Part shown: positions 34,165 to 43,289 of the stretch, piece after piece | How the letters are laid out: each line of letters starts with the position of its first letter | How positions within the stretch are numbered: the stretch's first letter is position 1 | DNA from: G963666705 sp963666705 | Lineage (GTDB): Bacteria > Pseudomonadota > Alphaproteobacteria > CADEGL01 | DNA: 64,000 nucleotides | Direction: 5' to 3' | Assembly (NCBI GenBank): GCA_963666705.2 | Contig: CAXXKO010000016.1 | Location: forward strand, 62,001 to 126,000 | Program-made: the position numbers and the translations under genes | Notes under the pieces: generated by a model | The model's input: only the letters and a program-made list of their open reading frames with translations | Databases searched by the model: none | What the model was told of the DNA's origin: nothing

Positions 34165-34460
34165 AGCGGCGCCTTCCGCGCGCCCGCCTGGTGGGCGACG
34201 CGCATGCCGCCCCGCACCTCCTCCATGCAGGCCTGGCGGTTGGGAATGCCGTCGATCTCCACGAGGCAGTCGAAGCACACGCCCATCATGCAGTAGGGCG
34301 CGCGCGCGGCGCCCGAGACCGGCGTCGTCCGCATGGGCATGAGCCCGGTCTGGAAGAGGGCCGCCGCCACGCTCAGGCCAGCGGGCACCGTGACGGCCTC
34401 GCCATCGATGGTGAGCGTCACTTGGGGCTCGTCCCGCTCAGGTGCGAGGCGCCTGAACAT
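34161..34460 (-). CDS. [2Fe-2S] small subunit (HcnA-like)
   Basis: Ferredoxin-like protein of 99 residues. The CMMGVCFDC segment and a later RQACM supply the four cysteines of a plant-type [2Fe-2S] cluster; LTIDGEAVTVPAG is the usual N-terminal strand. It passes electrons between the two flavoprotein subunits encoded on either side. ATG 34460 was chosen at the start of the domain; its coding region overlaps the 3' end of the upstream flavoprotein gene by 23 bp. Confidence 0.9.
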   Translation of the reverse strand: MFRRLAPERDEPQVTLTIDGEAVTVPAGLSVAAALFQTGLMPMRTTPVSGAARAPYCMMGVCFDCLVEIDGIPNRQACMEEVRGGMRVAHQAGARKAPL

Positions 34461-35571
34461 CGAACCTCTTGGGGTGGAGCTTGGCGATGGCCTCGGGCCT
34501 GTCGGCGCCCATGATCCAGCCGCCGAGCTCGCGCGCATGGGCGGCGGCGAGGGTTACGCCCGAGTGGCAGGCGGCGACGAAGGCGCCGGGGCAGGCCTCG
34601 GACTCGGCGTAGATGGGCAGGCCGTCGGGCGAGAGCACGCGCAGCGCACCCCAGGCGCGCACCACCTGGATGTCCCGGAGGATGGGGAAGCTCGCCACCG
34701 CGCGGGCGGCGATGTCGGTGATGGTGGCCGCGGTGGTGCCGGTATCGAACCCTACATCCTCCTTCGAATCGCCCATCAGTAGGCTGCCCTCGGCCGTCTG
34801 GCGCACGTTCTGGGTGGGGAGGTCGAGGAACGGGGCGACGCGCTCGGTGACCAGGATCTGGCCGCGCTCGGGGTGGAGCGGGATTTGGAGGCCGACCATC
34901 CCGGCGAGGCGCGGGGTGCCGTTGCCGGCCGCGATCACGAGGCGCGGGGCATGCAGGTCCGCCGCGTCCGTCCGCACCCGGAAGGTCCCGCCCGCGTGGG
35001 TGATCTCGCCGACCGGCGGGCCCGGCCTATAGACCCCGCCCCTGGCCGTGAAGCCGGCCTGGAGGGCGCGCAGGGTGAAGAGCGGGTTGGCGGTGCCGTC
35101 ATAGGGCGTGAAGGAGGCGCCGTAGACGGCGGGGCCGATCGCGGGCAGGCGCCGGCGCAGCTCCGGGCCCGTCACCATCTCGTATTCGAAGCCGTCGTTG
35201 CCGGCGTCGCGGCGGTGGCGCTCCATCATGGCGCGGCGGTCGAGGAACTCGGCCTCGCTCAGGCACAGGGTGAAGCCGCCCTTGCGCTCGTGATGGGTAT
35301 CGGCGCCGACTGCTTCGAGGAGCTCGGCCGCGAGTCCCGGCCAGCGGTCGGCCGACATGCGCGTCCAGCGCGTGTAGTGAGGCGCGCCGTCGCCCTTGCT
35401 CTGCACCCAGACGAGACCGAAATTGCCGCGCGCGGCGCGAAAGGCGCGGTCGCCCTCGTCGAGCAGCATGACGCGCGAGGCATGCCGCGTAAGCCCATAG
35501 GCGATGGCCGAGCCCACCAGCCCGCCGCCGATGACGATGACGTCCGCGTTCGCTGTTCGATGATTCACCAT
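34438..35571 (-). CDS. DAO-family FAD-dependent oxidoreductase (HcnC-like)
   Basis: Protein of 377 residues. The dinucleotide motif VIVIGGGLVGSAIAYGL starts near residue 10; CHSGVTLAAAHARELG near 350 is the C-terminal FAD loop; the HPERGQILVTER strand near 250 belongs to the D-amino-acid oxidase family substrate domain. With the two downstream genes it makes a complete three-subunit dehydrogenase, in which this subunit oxidises the amine. It is the first gene of the operon. The upstream 160 bp lead to the toxin-antitoxin pair. Confidence 0.9.
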   Translation of the reverse strand: MVNHRTANADVIVIGGGLVGSAIAYGLTRHASRVMLLDEGDRAFRAARGNFGLVWVQSKGDGAPHYTRWTRMSADRWPGLAAELLEAVGADTHHERKGGFTLCLSEAEFLDRRAMMERHRRDAGNDGFEYEMVTGPELRRRLPAIGPAVYGASFTPYDGTANPLFTLRALQAGFTARGGVYRPGPPVGEITHAGGTFRVRTDAADLHAPRLVIAAGNGTPRLAGMVGLQIPLHPERGQILVTERVAPFLDLPTQNVRQTAEGSLLMGDSKEDVGFDTGTTAATITDIAARAVASFPILRDIQVVRAWGALRVLSPDGLPIYAESEACPGAFVAACHSGVTLAAAHARELGGWIMGADRPEAIAKLHPKRFDVQAPRT

Positions 35572-35653
35572 GGTTCGGAGGCAAGATAGTCGAAGCGCCG
35601 GACGGGCGCCATTGTGTCCGTGCAATACGAGCAAACGATAGATGCGAGACTGC

Positions 35654-35713
35654 TTGAACAACCACAATTCACCGACTATGTAACCAATCAGGTGACGATA
35701 CCAAGACGGTTAC
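35654..35713 (+). promoter_or_regulatory. higBA promoter and candidate operator
   Basis: TTGAAC (35654-35659), 17-base spacer and TATGTA (35677-35682) form a sigma-70-like promoter 57 bp before higB. The inverted repeat GTAACC (35680-35685) / GGTTAC (35708-35713) overlaps the -10 box and the start point, a usual position for autorepression by the antitoxin. Confidence 0.5.
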
Positions 35714-35738
35714 ACTCATCCAGCGTGTCGCGGTCCGA

Positions 35739-36017
35739 ATGGCGATCAGAAATTTCCGGCACGAGGGCCTTGAGGAGTTGTTCGAGAAGGGCGCGACTGG
35801 AAAGATCGGTCGCCGGTTTCACAAGCGGCTTATCCAACTCATGGATATCCTCGATGCGGCGGTTGCGATCCAGGATCTCGTTGGCGTCAGCGATTTCCAT
35901 ACACTCAAGGGCGATCGCAAGGATGAGCATTCGATGCATGTTAACGGCAATTGGGTCATCACCTTCAAGTTCGAGAGCGGCGAGGTTCTCGACCTCGGAT
36001 TCGAGGACTACCATTGA
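35739..36017 (+). CDS. higB: HigB-like toxin (RelE/ParE superfamily)
   Basis: Toxin of 92 residues, probably a ribosome-dependent mRNA interferase. The HigB family order is visible: a FRHEGLEELFEKG start, a helix with IQLMDILDAA, then LKGDRKDEHSMHVNGNWVITF ending in a FEDYH tail; the aromatic and basic residues at the end are the typical catalytic region. The RelE-like fold and length are standard. The antitoxin gene follows 26 bp downstream, the toxin-first order typical of higBA. Confidence 0.93.
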   Translation: MAIRNFRHEGLEELFEKGATGKIGRRFHKRLIQLMDILDAAVAIQDLVGVSDFHTLKGDRKDEHSMHVNGNWVITFKFESGEVLDLGFEDYH

Positions 36018-36043
36018 TATCGAGAGCGGACGGAGGAAAAGCG

Positions 36044-36352
36044 ATGCCCAAGCGCGAGAGGCGCCCGACCCCGCCGGGGGAAATTCTCCGGGAATTTTAC
36101 TTGCAGCCGCGAGGCCTTAGCGTATCCCGTTTTGCACGCGCGGCGGATCTGACGCGAAAGCACGTCAGCAACATCGTCAACGGACGGGCTTCGATCACGT
36201 CGGAGACAGCCGTCAGGTTCGCCGAGGTTCTAAAGACCACGCCACAATTCTGGCTCAATCTCCAGAACGCAGTGGACCTGTTCGATGCCCGGCGCAAGCT
36301 GGGGACCTGGCGGCCCGCCGAAACGCACGCCTCGGGCACCGCAACCGACTAG
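36044..36352 (+). CDS. higA: HigA-like antitoxin
   Basis: Antitoxin of 102 residues with a helix-turn-helix domain. PPGEILREFYLQPRGLSVSRFA opens the family; residues about 30-60 hold the HTH (AADLTRKHVSNIVNGRASIT), and FWLNLQNAVDL is the family tail. It neutralises HigB and, with it, represses the operon promoter. ATG 36044 is preceded by GGAGGAAAAG. An inverted hairpin follows at 36375. Confidence 0.93.
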   Translation: MPKRERRPTPPGEILREFYLQPRGLSVSRFARAADLTRKHVSNIVNGRASITSETAVRFAEVLKTTPQFWLNLQNAVDLFDARRKLGTWRPAETHASGTATD

Positions 36353-36374
36353 TGGTTCGAGTCTGACGCTTGGA

Positions 36375-36399
36375 ACCCTCTCCCCACCGGGGAGAGGGT
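36375..36399. repeat. intergenic hairpin, ACCCTCTCCCC arms
   Basis: Perfect 11-bp arms (36375-36385 and 36389-36399) with a 3-base loop. A second hairpin with the same CCCTCTCCCC/GGGGAGAGGG arms (36489-36498 and 37885-37894 before insertion) was split by the IS481 element. This is a common interspersed palindrome class of GC-rich proteobacteria. Confidence 0.75.
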
Positions 36400-36499
36400 G
36401 GGGCGAGCAGCGCACCGGGTGAGGGCGTGGCCGCCGGCAGGCGGCGGAAAGTCTCTTATAACGCGCCGACGCGCGCCCCCCACCCCGACCCTCTCCCCA

Positions 36500-37880
36500 T
36501 GTACAGACCGGAGACATAGCTGACAGGTGTTCGGAGACATGGTTGACACTTTCCCGGTCCCTGGCGGATTGGGGAAGGATTGGATCATGGTCTGGCGGGA
36601 GCGGTTGGTGATGGATCTGCGAGAGGAGTTTGTGGGTCTGGCGGGAAGCGCGGGGGCGAACCGGCGTGAGCTGTGCCGTCGGTTCGGGATCAGCGCCCAG
36701 ACCGGCTACAAATGGCTGCGGCGGCACGCGGCCGAGGGGCGGGAGGGCTTGGCCGACCGCTCGCGGCGGCCGCGGACGAGCCCGGGGCGTGTGGCGCCGG
36801 TGCTCGAGGCGGCGGTGCTCGCGGTGCGGGCCGACAGCAACCAGGCGTGGGGCGGCCGCAAGATCCGGCGGCGGCTCCAGGACCTCGGCCACGCGGCGGT
36901 GCCGAGCGCCAGTACGATCACCGAGATCCTGCGCCGCCACGACAAGCTGGACGCGGCGGCGGCCGGGCCGGCGCGCTGGTGCCGGTTCGAGCGCGCCGGC
37001 CCGAACGAGCTGTGGCAGATGGACTTCAAGGGCCACTTCGCGACCGTGGCCGGGCGCTGCCATCCCTTGACGGTGCTCGACGACCACGCGCGCTACGCGC
37101 TCGGGCTCGCCGCCTGCGCCGACGAGCGCGCGGAGACGGTGCGCGAGCGGCTGAGCGCCATCTTCCGGCGCTACGGGCTGCCCGAGGCGATGCTGATGGA
37201 CAACGGCGCGCCGTGGGGCGACGCCGGCGGCCAGCCCTACACCGTGCTCACCGTGTGGCTGATGCGGCTCGGCATCCGCATCGCCCACTGCCGCCCCTAC
37301 CATCCCCAGACCCAAGGCAAGGACGAGCGCTTCCACCGCACATTGGCGGCCGAGGTCCTGGCCGGGCGCCGCTTCGCCGATCTCGGCGAGTGCCAGGGCG
37401 CATTCTCGCGCTGGCGCCACGTCTACAACCACCAGCGCCCGCACGAGGCCCTCGATCTCGACGTGCCGGCGCGCCGCTACCGCCCCAGCGCGGTCGCCTT
37501 CCCGGAGACGCCGCCCGAGATCGCATACGGTCCCGGCGATAGGGTGCGCAAGGTCCAGAGCGGCGGCATGGTCAGCTTCCAGGGCCGCCAGTTCCGCATC
37601 TCCAAGGCGTTCAAGGGACAGCCCATCGCCCTGTGCCCGAGCGCCGTCGACGGCGTGTTCACGGTGCGCTTCGGCGCCAACACCATCGCCCATATCGACT
37701 TCCGAAAAGCGCCCGCCGAGACACGAGCCGCCTGTGGATTTGATGGATATCGCTGGCGCGATACCCACAACCCCACAGGCACAACAACCGCAAAACAGGA
37801 TTGATCTGGTATTGAAGTGCAGCATCCGAGGTGTCAACCATGTCCCCGAACACCCGTCAACCATGTCCCCGGTCTATACA
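36500..37880. mobile_element. IS481-family insertion sequence
   Basis: A 1381-bp element. Left end 36500-36549 and right end 37831-37880 are 50-bp inverted repeats differing at 6 or 7 positions, each mismatch a transition. Each end holds two GGRGACATRGYTGAC transposase-binding words. It carries one intact transposase. It interrupts a CCCTCTCCCC/GGGGAGAGGG hairpin; only a 3-bp direct repeat (CCA) is visible at the borders. Confidence 0.9.
36587..37804 (+). CDS. IS481-family transposase
   Basis: Transposase of 405 residues. An N-terminal helix-turn-helix (RRELCRRFGISAQTGYKWL) is followed by an rve/DDE domain with Asp in WQMDFKGHF, Asp in MDNGAPW and Glu in QGKDERFHRTL, all intact. The C-terminal domain holds SFQGRQFRISKAFKG. 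ATG 36587 is preceded by GGAAGGA; an upstream in-frame GTG at 36527 lies inside the terminal repeat and is less likely. Confidence 0.95.
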   Translation: MVWRERLVMDLREEFVGLAGSAGANRRELCRRFGISAQTGYKWLRRHAAEGREGLADRSRRPRTSPGRVAPVLEAAVLAVRADSNQAWGGRKIRRRLQDLGHAAVPSASTITEILRRHDKLDAAAAGPARWCRFERAGPNELWQMDFKGHFATVAGRCHPLTVLDDHARYALGLAACADERAETVRERLSAIFRRYGLPEAMLMDNGAPWGDAGGQPYTVLTVWLMRLGIRIAHCRPYHPQTQGKDERFHRTLAAEVLAGRRFADLGECQGAFSRWRHVYNHQRPHEALDLDVPARRYRPSAVAFPETPPEIAYGPGDRVRKVQSGGMVSFQGRQFRISKAFKGQPIALCPSAVDGVFTVRFGANTIAHIDFRKAPAETRAACGFDGYRWRDTHNPTGTTTAKQD

Positions 37881-38094
37881 CCACAAGGGGAGAGGGGGAT
37901 TCTTTCGTCGCGTTCAATCCACTAGGTTCGGCGAGACGCTCATCGCCGGTCGTCAGACCAAATCGGGGCGGCATGAAGACTACCGCCCGTTCCTGCGCCA
38001 TCCCCATCGCGCGGCCATTGACGTGGGCGGTGTGGGGCGTAACCTCCCGGGTCTGAGAGAGGTTCGGGCAACCACGCGAGAAAGGAGCCAGGGG
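37881..38094. other. 214-bp intergenic region right of the IS481 element
   Basis: Begins with CCACAAGGGGAGAGGGGG, the right half of the hairpin split by the IS, followed by the leader of the class II aldolase gene. A ribosome-binding site AAAGGAG lies at 38080-38088. No promoter boxes can be named. Confidence 0.5.
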
Positions 38095-38877
38095 ATGAAC
38101 GCGAAACTCGCCGCCGTGGCGGATCGGTCCTTGAAGGGTCATGTCAGCGACGCCGAATGGGAATCCAGGATCGACCTCGCGGCCTGCTACCGGCTCGTGG
38201 CCCATTACGGCATGACCGACCTGACGGCGCTGCACATCTCGGCGCGCCTGCCGGACGCGCCGGACCAGTTCCTGCTCAACCCCTACGGCCTCCTGTTCGA
38301 GGAGATCACGGCGTCCAGCCTCGTCAAGCTGGATATGGACGGCAACATCCTCGACGACACGCCCTACGGCCTCAACATGGCCGGCCACTGCATCCATTCG
38401 GCCGTCCTCATGGCCCGGCCCGACGTGGCCTGCGCAATCCACACCCACACGCCGGCGGGCATCGCCATCTCGGCTCAGAAGGTCGGGCTGCTCATGCTCT
38501 CGCAGACGGCGCTCCGCTTCCACGGCCACATCGCCTATCACGATTACGAGGGCATCGCGACCGACCTCGAGGAGCGCGAGCGCCTGGCCCGGGACCTGGG
38601 CGGGGCCAGCGCCCTCGTCATGCGCAACCACGGCCTCCTGGTGGCCGGGCGGACGGTGGCCGAGGCCTTCACCCTGATCAGCGAGCTCGAGCGCGCCTGC
38701 GTCTCGCAGATCCAGGCCCAGTCGGGCGGCGCCGAGCTGATCGTGGTCTCCCAGGACCTGGCCGACCACACGGCCGCGCAGTACAAGGCCTTCTACCACA
38801 ACAAGCCGGCGGGGGAGAGCGGCTGGCCCGCCTTGATGCGCAAGATGGACAGGCTCGACCCCAGCTATCGGACCTGA
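38095..38877 (+). CDS. class II aldolase/adducin family protein
   Basis: Zinc aldolase-like protein of 260 residues. HTHTPAG near residue 117 and MRNHGLL near 175 supply the three histidines of the metal site; FEEITASSLVKLD near 73 gives the acid residue. The family includes fuculose-phosphate aldolase and non-phosphorylated sugar aldolases or 3-oxo-tetronate decarboxylases. ATG 38095 is preceded by AAAGGAGCCA. It opens a five-gene cluster with the next two genes in the same direction (7-bp and overlapping junctions). Confidence 0.9.
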   Translation: MNAKLAAVADRSLKGHVSDAEWESRIDLAACYRLVAHYGMTDLTALHISARLPDAPDQFLLNPYGLLFEEITASSLVKLDMDGNILDDTPYGLNMAGHCIHSAVLMARPDVACAIHTHTPAGIAISAQKVGLLMLSQTALRFHGHIAYHDYEGIATDLEERERLARDLGGASALVMRNHGLLVAGRTVAEAFTLISELERACVSQIQAQSGGAELIVVSQDLADHTAAQYKAFYHNKPAGESGWPALMRKMDRLDPSYRT

Positions 38878-38884
38878 GCGCGCC

Positions 38885-39895
38885 ATGGAATACCGCCGGC
38901 TCGGCCGCAGCGGGCTCCGGGTCTCGCCCCTCTGCCTCGGCACCATGCTGTTCGGCGCCCAGACGAGCGAGGCGACGGCGCGGCGCATGCTCGACCTCGC
39001 GCGCGCGGCGGGCGTCAACTTCATCGACACCGCCGACCAGTACGTGCACGGCCGGTCGGAGGAGATCGTCGGCAAGCTGGTGGCCAAGGACCGCGGCGAC
39101 TGGGTCATCGCCACCAAGGTCGGCACGGTGTGGAGCGAGCGCCCCAACGAGTCCGGCACCGGGCGCGCCTGGATCATGCGCCAGGTCGAGGCGAGCCTGG
39201 CCCGCCTGGGCACCGACTACATCGATATATACTACACCCATGTCGACGACCAGGGCACGCCGGTCGAGGAGACCGTACGCGCCATGGGCGACCTGATCGG
39301 TGCCGGCAAGGTGCGCCATTTCGGCATCAGCAACTACCGCGGCTGGCGCATCGCGCTGATAGCCGAGGCCTGCGACCGCCTCGGCGTGCCCCGGCCCGTC
39401 GTGTGCCAGCCCTACTACAACGCCATGAACCGCATGCCCGAGGTGGAGGTGCTGCCCGCCTGCGGCCATTACGGCATCGGCGTCGCCCCCTACAGCCCCA
39501 TCGCCCGCGGCGTCCTCACCGGCAAGTACCCGACCGCCGGCGCGCCGCCCAAGGGCACCCGCGCTGGGCGCGGGGATGCGCGCATCATGAGTTCGGAATA
39601 CCGCCCCGAATCCCTCGCCATAGCCCAGATCATCAAGGCGCACGCCGAGCGCCGGGGCATGACGGCGGCCCAGTTCGCGGTCCTCTGGGTGCTCGACAAC
39701 AAGCTGGTCACCTCGGCCATCGCGGGGCCGCGCACAACTTCCCAGTGGAAGGAGTATCTGGGCGCCCTCGACCATACTTTCGAGGCCGGGGACGAGGCGC
39801 TCATCGACACCCTCGTGCCCCCCGGCCATCCCTCGACCCCCGGCTACACGGACCCCTCCTACCCCATCACTGGCCGCCCCACCTGGGCGGGATGA
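38885..39895 (+). CDS. aldo/keto reductase
   Basis: NADPH-dependent (beta/alpha)8 reductase of 336 residues. FIDTADQYVHGRSEE near residue 47 contains catalytic Asp and Tyr, ATKVG near 80 the Lys, and YYTHVDD near 115 the His. GISNYRGW near 150 is also typical. Probably reduces an aldehyde or ketone made by the neighbouring aldolase; inferred from gene order. The stop overlaps the start of the next gene (ATGA). Confidence 0.92.
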   Translation: MEYRRLGRSGLRVSPLCLGTMLFGAQTSEATARRMLDLARAAGVNFIDTADQYVHGRSEEIVGKLVAKDRGDWVIATKVGTVWSERPNESGTGRAWIMRQVEASLARLGTDYIDIYYTHVDDQGTPVEETVRAMGDLIGAGKVRHFGISNYRGWRIALIAEACDRLGVPRPVVCQPYYNAMNRMPEVEVLPACGHYGIGVAPYSPIARGVLTGKYPTAGAPPKGTRAGRGDARIMSSEYRPESLAIAQIIKAHAERRGMTAAQFAVLWVLDNKLVTSAIAGPRTTSQWKEYLGALDHTFEAGDEALIDTLVPPGHPSTPGYTDPSYPITGRPTWAG

Positions 39896-41607
39896 TCGAG
39901 CCCTTGGCCGCCGGCTCCGGCGCCGCGCGCCCCAACCTCTCCGCCGCCGCCCTCGCCGCGGCGCTTGCACGCCACGGCGTCACCCTCACCTTCGGCCAGA
40001 GCATCCCCAGCGCCTTCCACCTGGCCGCCGCCGACATCGGCATCCGCCAGATCGGCTACCGTACCGAGAACGCGGGGGCCGCCATGGCCGACGGCTACGC
40101 CCGCATCGCCAACCGCGTCGCCGTGGTGACGGCCCAGAACGGGCCGGCGGCGACCCTGCTCGTCCCCGGCCTGGCCGAGGCCTACAAGGCATCGGTCCCC
40201 GTCCTCGCCATCGTCCAGGACGTGGCGCGCGCCACCGTCGACCGCAACGCGTTTCAGGAGATCGACCATTTCGACCTGTTCCGCGCGTGCGCCAAGTGGG
40301 TGCGCCGGGTCGCGGTGGCGGACCGTATCGACGATTACGTGGACATGGCCTTCGCGGCGGCGTCGAGCGGGCGGCCGGGGCCGGCCGTCCTCCTCTGCCC
40401 CGTGGACATGCTGGGTGACGCGGTCGCGACCGGCGGGCACAGGACGGCGCGGCTCGGCCACTCGCCGCTCGACCCGGCAATCGCCGACCCCGAGCGCATC
40501 GAAGCGGCGGCCGCGCTGCTGGCCGGGGCCGAGCGCCCGCTCGTCATCGCCGGCGGCGGCTGCCACCTCTCGGGCGCGCAAGGGGCGGTCGCGGGATTGC
40601 AGGAACGCACCTCCCTGCCGGTGGCGACGACCCTCATGGGCAAGGGCGTGGTGGACGAGCGCCACCCCCTGTCGCTGGGCGTGGTGGGCTACACCATGGG
40701 CCGGCTCGGCATGGCCCACCACCTGCGGCCCATGATCGAGGGCGCGGACGCGGTCCTCCTGATCGGCACCCGGACCAACCAGAACGGCACGGACTCCTGG
40801 TCCCTCCTGCCGCGCGAGGCGCGCCTCGTCCATCTCGACATCGACGGGGCCGAGGTCGGGCGCAACTACGAGGCCATGCGCCTCGTGGGCGACGCCCGGC
40901 TCACCCTCGAGGCGCTCTCGGAACGGCTCGACCGCATGGACCTGGGCAAGCGCCGGGCCGCGCGGCCGGCGGTCGAGCGCCGAATCGCGGCGGGGCGCGC
41001 GGCCCATGTTCGCGATGCGACGCCGGTCCTCGAATCGAATGCCGTGCCGATCCGGCCCGAACGCATGATGGCCGACGTGCGCGCGGTGCTCGAGCCCTCG
41101 ACCATCACCGTCGCCGACGCCAGCTATGCCTCGGTCTGGGTCGGGAACTACCTCCACGCGCTCCGCCCCGGCATGCGCTTCCTCACCCCGCGCGGGCTCG
41201 CCGGCCTCGGCTGGGGCCTGCCCATGGCGCTCGGCGCCAAGCTCGCGGCGCCCGAGAGCGCGGTCCTGTGCTTCGTCGGCGACGGCGGCTTCGGCCATGT
41301 CTGGTCGGAGCTGGAAACGGCCCGGCGCATGGGCATCGAGGTCGTGGTGACGGTCTTCTCCAACCAGATCCTCGGCTTCCAGCGCGACGCCGAGGACACG
41401 CGCTTCGGCCGCCACACGGACGCCATCTATTTCGAGCCCGTGGACCATGCCGGCATCGCGCGCGATTGCGGCTGCCTCGGTGTCCGCGTCGAGCGGCCGG
41501 AGGACTACGCCCCGGCCCTGGCCGCGGCCATGGCGGCCGAGCGCACCACGGTGATCGACGCCATTGTCGACCCCGACGCCAAGCCGCCGCTTACACTGTT
41601 TGAATAA
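39892..41607 (+). CDS. thiamine-diphosphate-dependent enzyme (acetolactate-synthase-like)
   Basis: Protein of 571 residues with the three-domain layout of the TPP decarboxylase/carboligase family. The catalytic Glu is in GYRTENAGAAMADGYARI near residue 48, the central FAD/structural domain spans about 190-330, and GDGGFGHVWSELETARR near 460 with a downstream Asn is the TPP-Mg motif. Candidates are an acetolactate synthase-like, glyoxylate carboligase-like or 2-oxoacid decarboxylase; the arrangement with an aldolase and a reductase argues for carbon-skeleton catabolism rather than branched amino-acid synthesis (no small regulatory subunit). Start overlaps the preceding gene. Confidence 0.9.
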   Translation: MIEPLAAGSGAARPNLSAAALAAALARHGVTLTFGQSIPSAFHLAAADIGIRQIGYRTENAGAAMADGYARIANRVAVVTAQNGPAATLLVPGLAEAYKASVPVLAIVQDVARATVDRNAFQEIDHFDLFRACAKWVRRVAVADRIDDYVDMAFAAASSGRPGPAVLLCPVDMLGDAVATGGHRTARLGHSPLDPAIADPERIEAAAALLAGAERPLVIAGGGCHLSGAQGAVAGLQERTSLPVATTLMGKGVVDERHPLSLGVVGYTMGRLGMAHHLRPMIEGADAVLLIGTRTNQNGTDSWSLLPREARLVHLDIDGAEVGRNYEAMRLVGDARLTLEALSERLDRMDLGKRRAARPAVERRIAAGRAAHVRDATPVLESNAVPIRPERMMADVRAVLEPSTITVADASYASVWVGNYLHALRPGMRFLTPRGLAGLGWGLPMALGAKLAAPESAVLCFVGDGGFGHVWSELETARRMGIEVVVTVFSNQILGFQRDAEDTRFGRHTDAIYFEPVDHAGIARDCGCLGVRVERPEDYAPALAAAMAAERTTVIDAIVDPDAKPPLTLFE

Positions 41608-41640
41608 GGGGGCGGGGCGGGGTCGCCCCCGCGCGGCGGC

Positions 41641-43215
41641 TCAGCCCTCGCCGCCCACGCCATGGAGATGGACAATGTGGGCGCGGTAGGCCTCGACCTC
41701 GGCATCGATGCGCGCTTCGTCCCAGCCCAGGATATCGGCCACCGTCTCGGCCGCCTTTTGCGCCCCTTCGCGGGCCATGGTCTCGGTCCAGCCGGCACCC
41801 ACCCGCCGGAACAGGAGGTCCACAAGGGTCATGGGCTGCTCGCGCTCCGCCGCGTGGCGCAGGTCGCTGAGCGTGACGCCCCCCCAGTGGTTGAGGAGGG
41901 CGGGCGAATCCACGTCCTCGGGGAAGGGCTTGGCGGCATAGGAAATTTCCTGGCGCGCGCCCGATGGGGCGATGCGGCGGCCGACGGCGGCCGAGAGCTG
42001 GCGCCCGGCGAAGCGGTGGGACTGGATGGGTGAGGAGGTCATGGCGAAGGCGCCGGGCAAGCCGTCGGCGGCAAGATCGTGGAGGGTGTGGCCGCGCTTG
42101 CCCATGGGCTCGTCCGCATCGTAGGTGAGCGGGCGCACCCCGGCCCAGCTGAACAGCACGTCCGCGCGCTTCACGCCGGCGCCCGGCAGCAGGTGGTCGA
42201 TCTCGTGGATCAGGTGCTCGATCTCCGCCTCGGTCGCCTTCACGTCGTCGATATCGCCCTCGAAGGCCGTATCGGTGGGGCCGGCATAGTGCATGCCGCG
42301 CCAGGGGATGAGGTAGAAGGGCTCGCGCCCGGTCGTATGGGTGCAGACGCCGTAGGGCGCGCATTCGGGCGGCAGGCGGACCATGACGTGGCAGCCCTTG
42401 GTGCCCAGGATCTTGCGCCCGGCGGATGCGCTCCCCAGCCCGTTGACCCGGTCGGTCCAGACCCCGGCGGTGTTGAGCACGCATTTGGCCTCGACAACCG
42501 CCGCGGCGCCGACCTCGAAGCCGTCGCCGAGGGTTACGCGCCAGCCCCCGCCCGCGCGGTCGAGGCCGGTGACGGGCGTGTGATTGCGCGCGAGGGCACC
42601 CATGCGCACGGCATCGAGAATGGTGTCGAGGGCGATGTGCTCGGGCCACTCGTAGCGGAACTCGCGCCAGGTCTGGACGCAGCGCAGCTTCGCGGGCTCG
42701 CGCAGCCATTCGAGGAGCGGCGTCTTGCTTGCCTCGGCCGCGCTCAAGCGCGCGGTGCCGAGCGGCACGCCGCCCTTGGGGGCCAGGGACGCGACCAGGC
42801 GGAGCCCGAGCCCCACATGCCAGGGACTGTAGGGGCCGTCCTCGTAGACCGGGAAGCAGAAGGTGAAGCCGTGCAGCCGCTCGGGCATGGTGGTGGAGAG
42901 CTCCGTACGCGCGGCCATGGCGTCGCGCGCCCGGCCCAGGTTGCGCAGGAAGTTGCGCGGGCGGAAAAGCGGCTCCCAGACCGAGGGCTCGCGGTAGCCG
43001 AGCCCCTCGCCCGGCTCGAGGAAGCGCAGCCCGCAATGGAGCAGGCGGCTCGACCGGCTGCTCGCCCCGCTCGCAAAATCGCCCTTGTCGACGATGAGAA
43101 CGCTGTAGCCCTCCGCCGCCAGGTGCTGGGCGGCGCTGATCCCGCTGACCCCGGCGCCGACGATGGCCACGTCGAACGCGCGGCCATCGAGCTCGTCGAG
43201 TGGCATGCGCTGCAT
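41641..43215 (-). CDS. GlpD-like FAD-dependent glycerol-3-phosphate dehydrogenase (copy 1)
   Basis: Flavoprotein of 524 residues. FAD-binding motif VAIVGAGVSGISAAQ starts near residue 16, SGASSRSSRLLHCGLRFLE near 50 is the family signature, and the C-terminal domain (about 400-515) carries LRHAAEREQPMTLVDLLFRR, as in GlpD. It would oxidise glycerol-3-phosphate or a similar polyol phosphate and feed electrons to quinone. Two close paralogues lie upstream in the same direction, so the three may act on different substrates. The TPP gene converges on it with a 33-bp gap. Start at 43215. Confidence 0.85.
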   Translation of the reverse strand: MQRMPLDELDGRAFDVAIVGAGVSGISAAQHLAAEGYSVLIVDKGDFASGASSRSSRLLHCGLRFLEPGEGLGYREPSVWEPLFRPRNFLRNLGRARDAMAARTELSTTMPERLHGFTFCFPVYEDGPYSPWHVGLGLRLVASLAPKGGVPLGTARLSAAEASKTPLLEWLREPAKLRCVQTWREFRYEWPEHIALDTILDAVRMGALARNHTPVTGLDRAGGGWRVTLGDGFEVGAAAVVEAKCVLNTAGVWTDRVNGLGSASAGRKILGTKGCHVMVRLPPECAPYGVCTHTTGREPFYLIPWRGMHYAGPTDTAFEGDIDDVKATEAEIEHLIHEIDHLLPGAGVKRADVLFSWAGVRPLTYDADEPMGKRGHTLHDLAADGLPGAFAMTSSPIQSHRFAGRQLSAAVGRRIAPSGARQEISYAAKPFPEDVDSPALLNHWGGVTLSDLRHAAEREQPMTLVDLLFRRVGAGWTETMAREGAQKAAETVADILGWDEARIDAEVEAYRAHIVHLHGVGGEG

Positions 43216-43289
43216 CTTAGGCTCCCTCTCGAATTCAGGCGGTAACGAGCCTGGGCCCGCTTCCGAGATTACCCACCCCGGGCCCCACC

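Noticed and set aside
36353..36499. Possible CRISPR-like repeats near the higBA end
   Set aside because: Only two palindromes of different spacing are present, with no spacer array.
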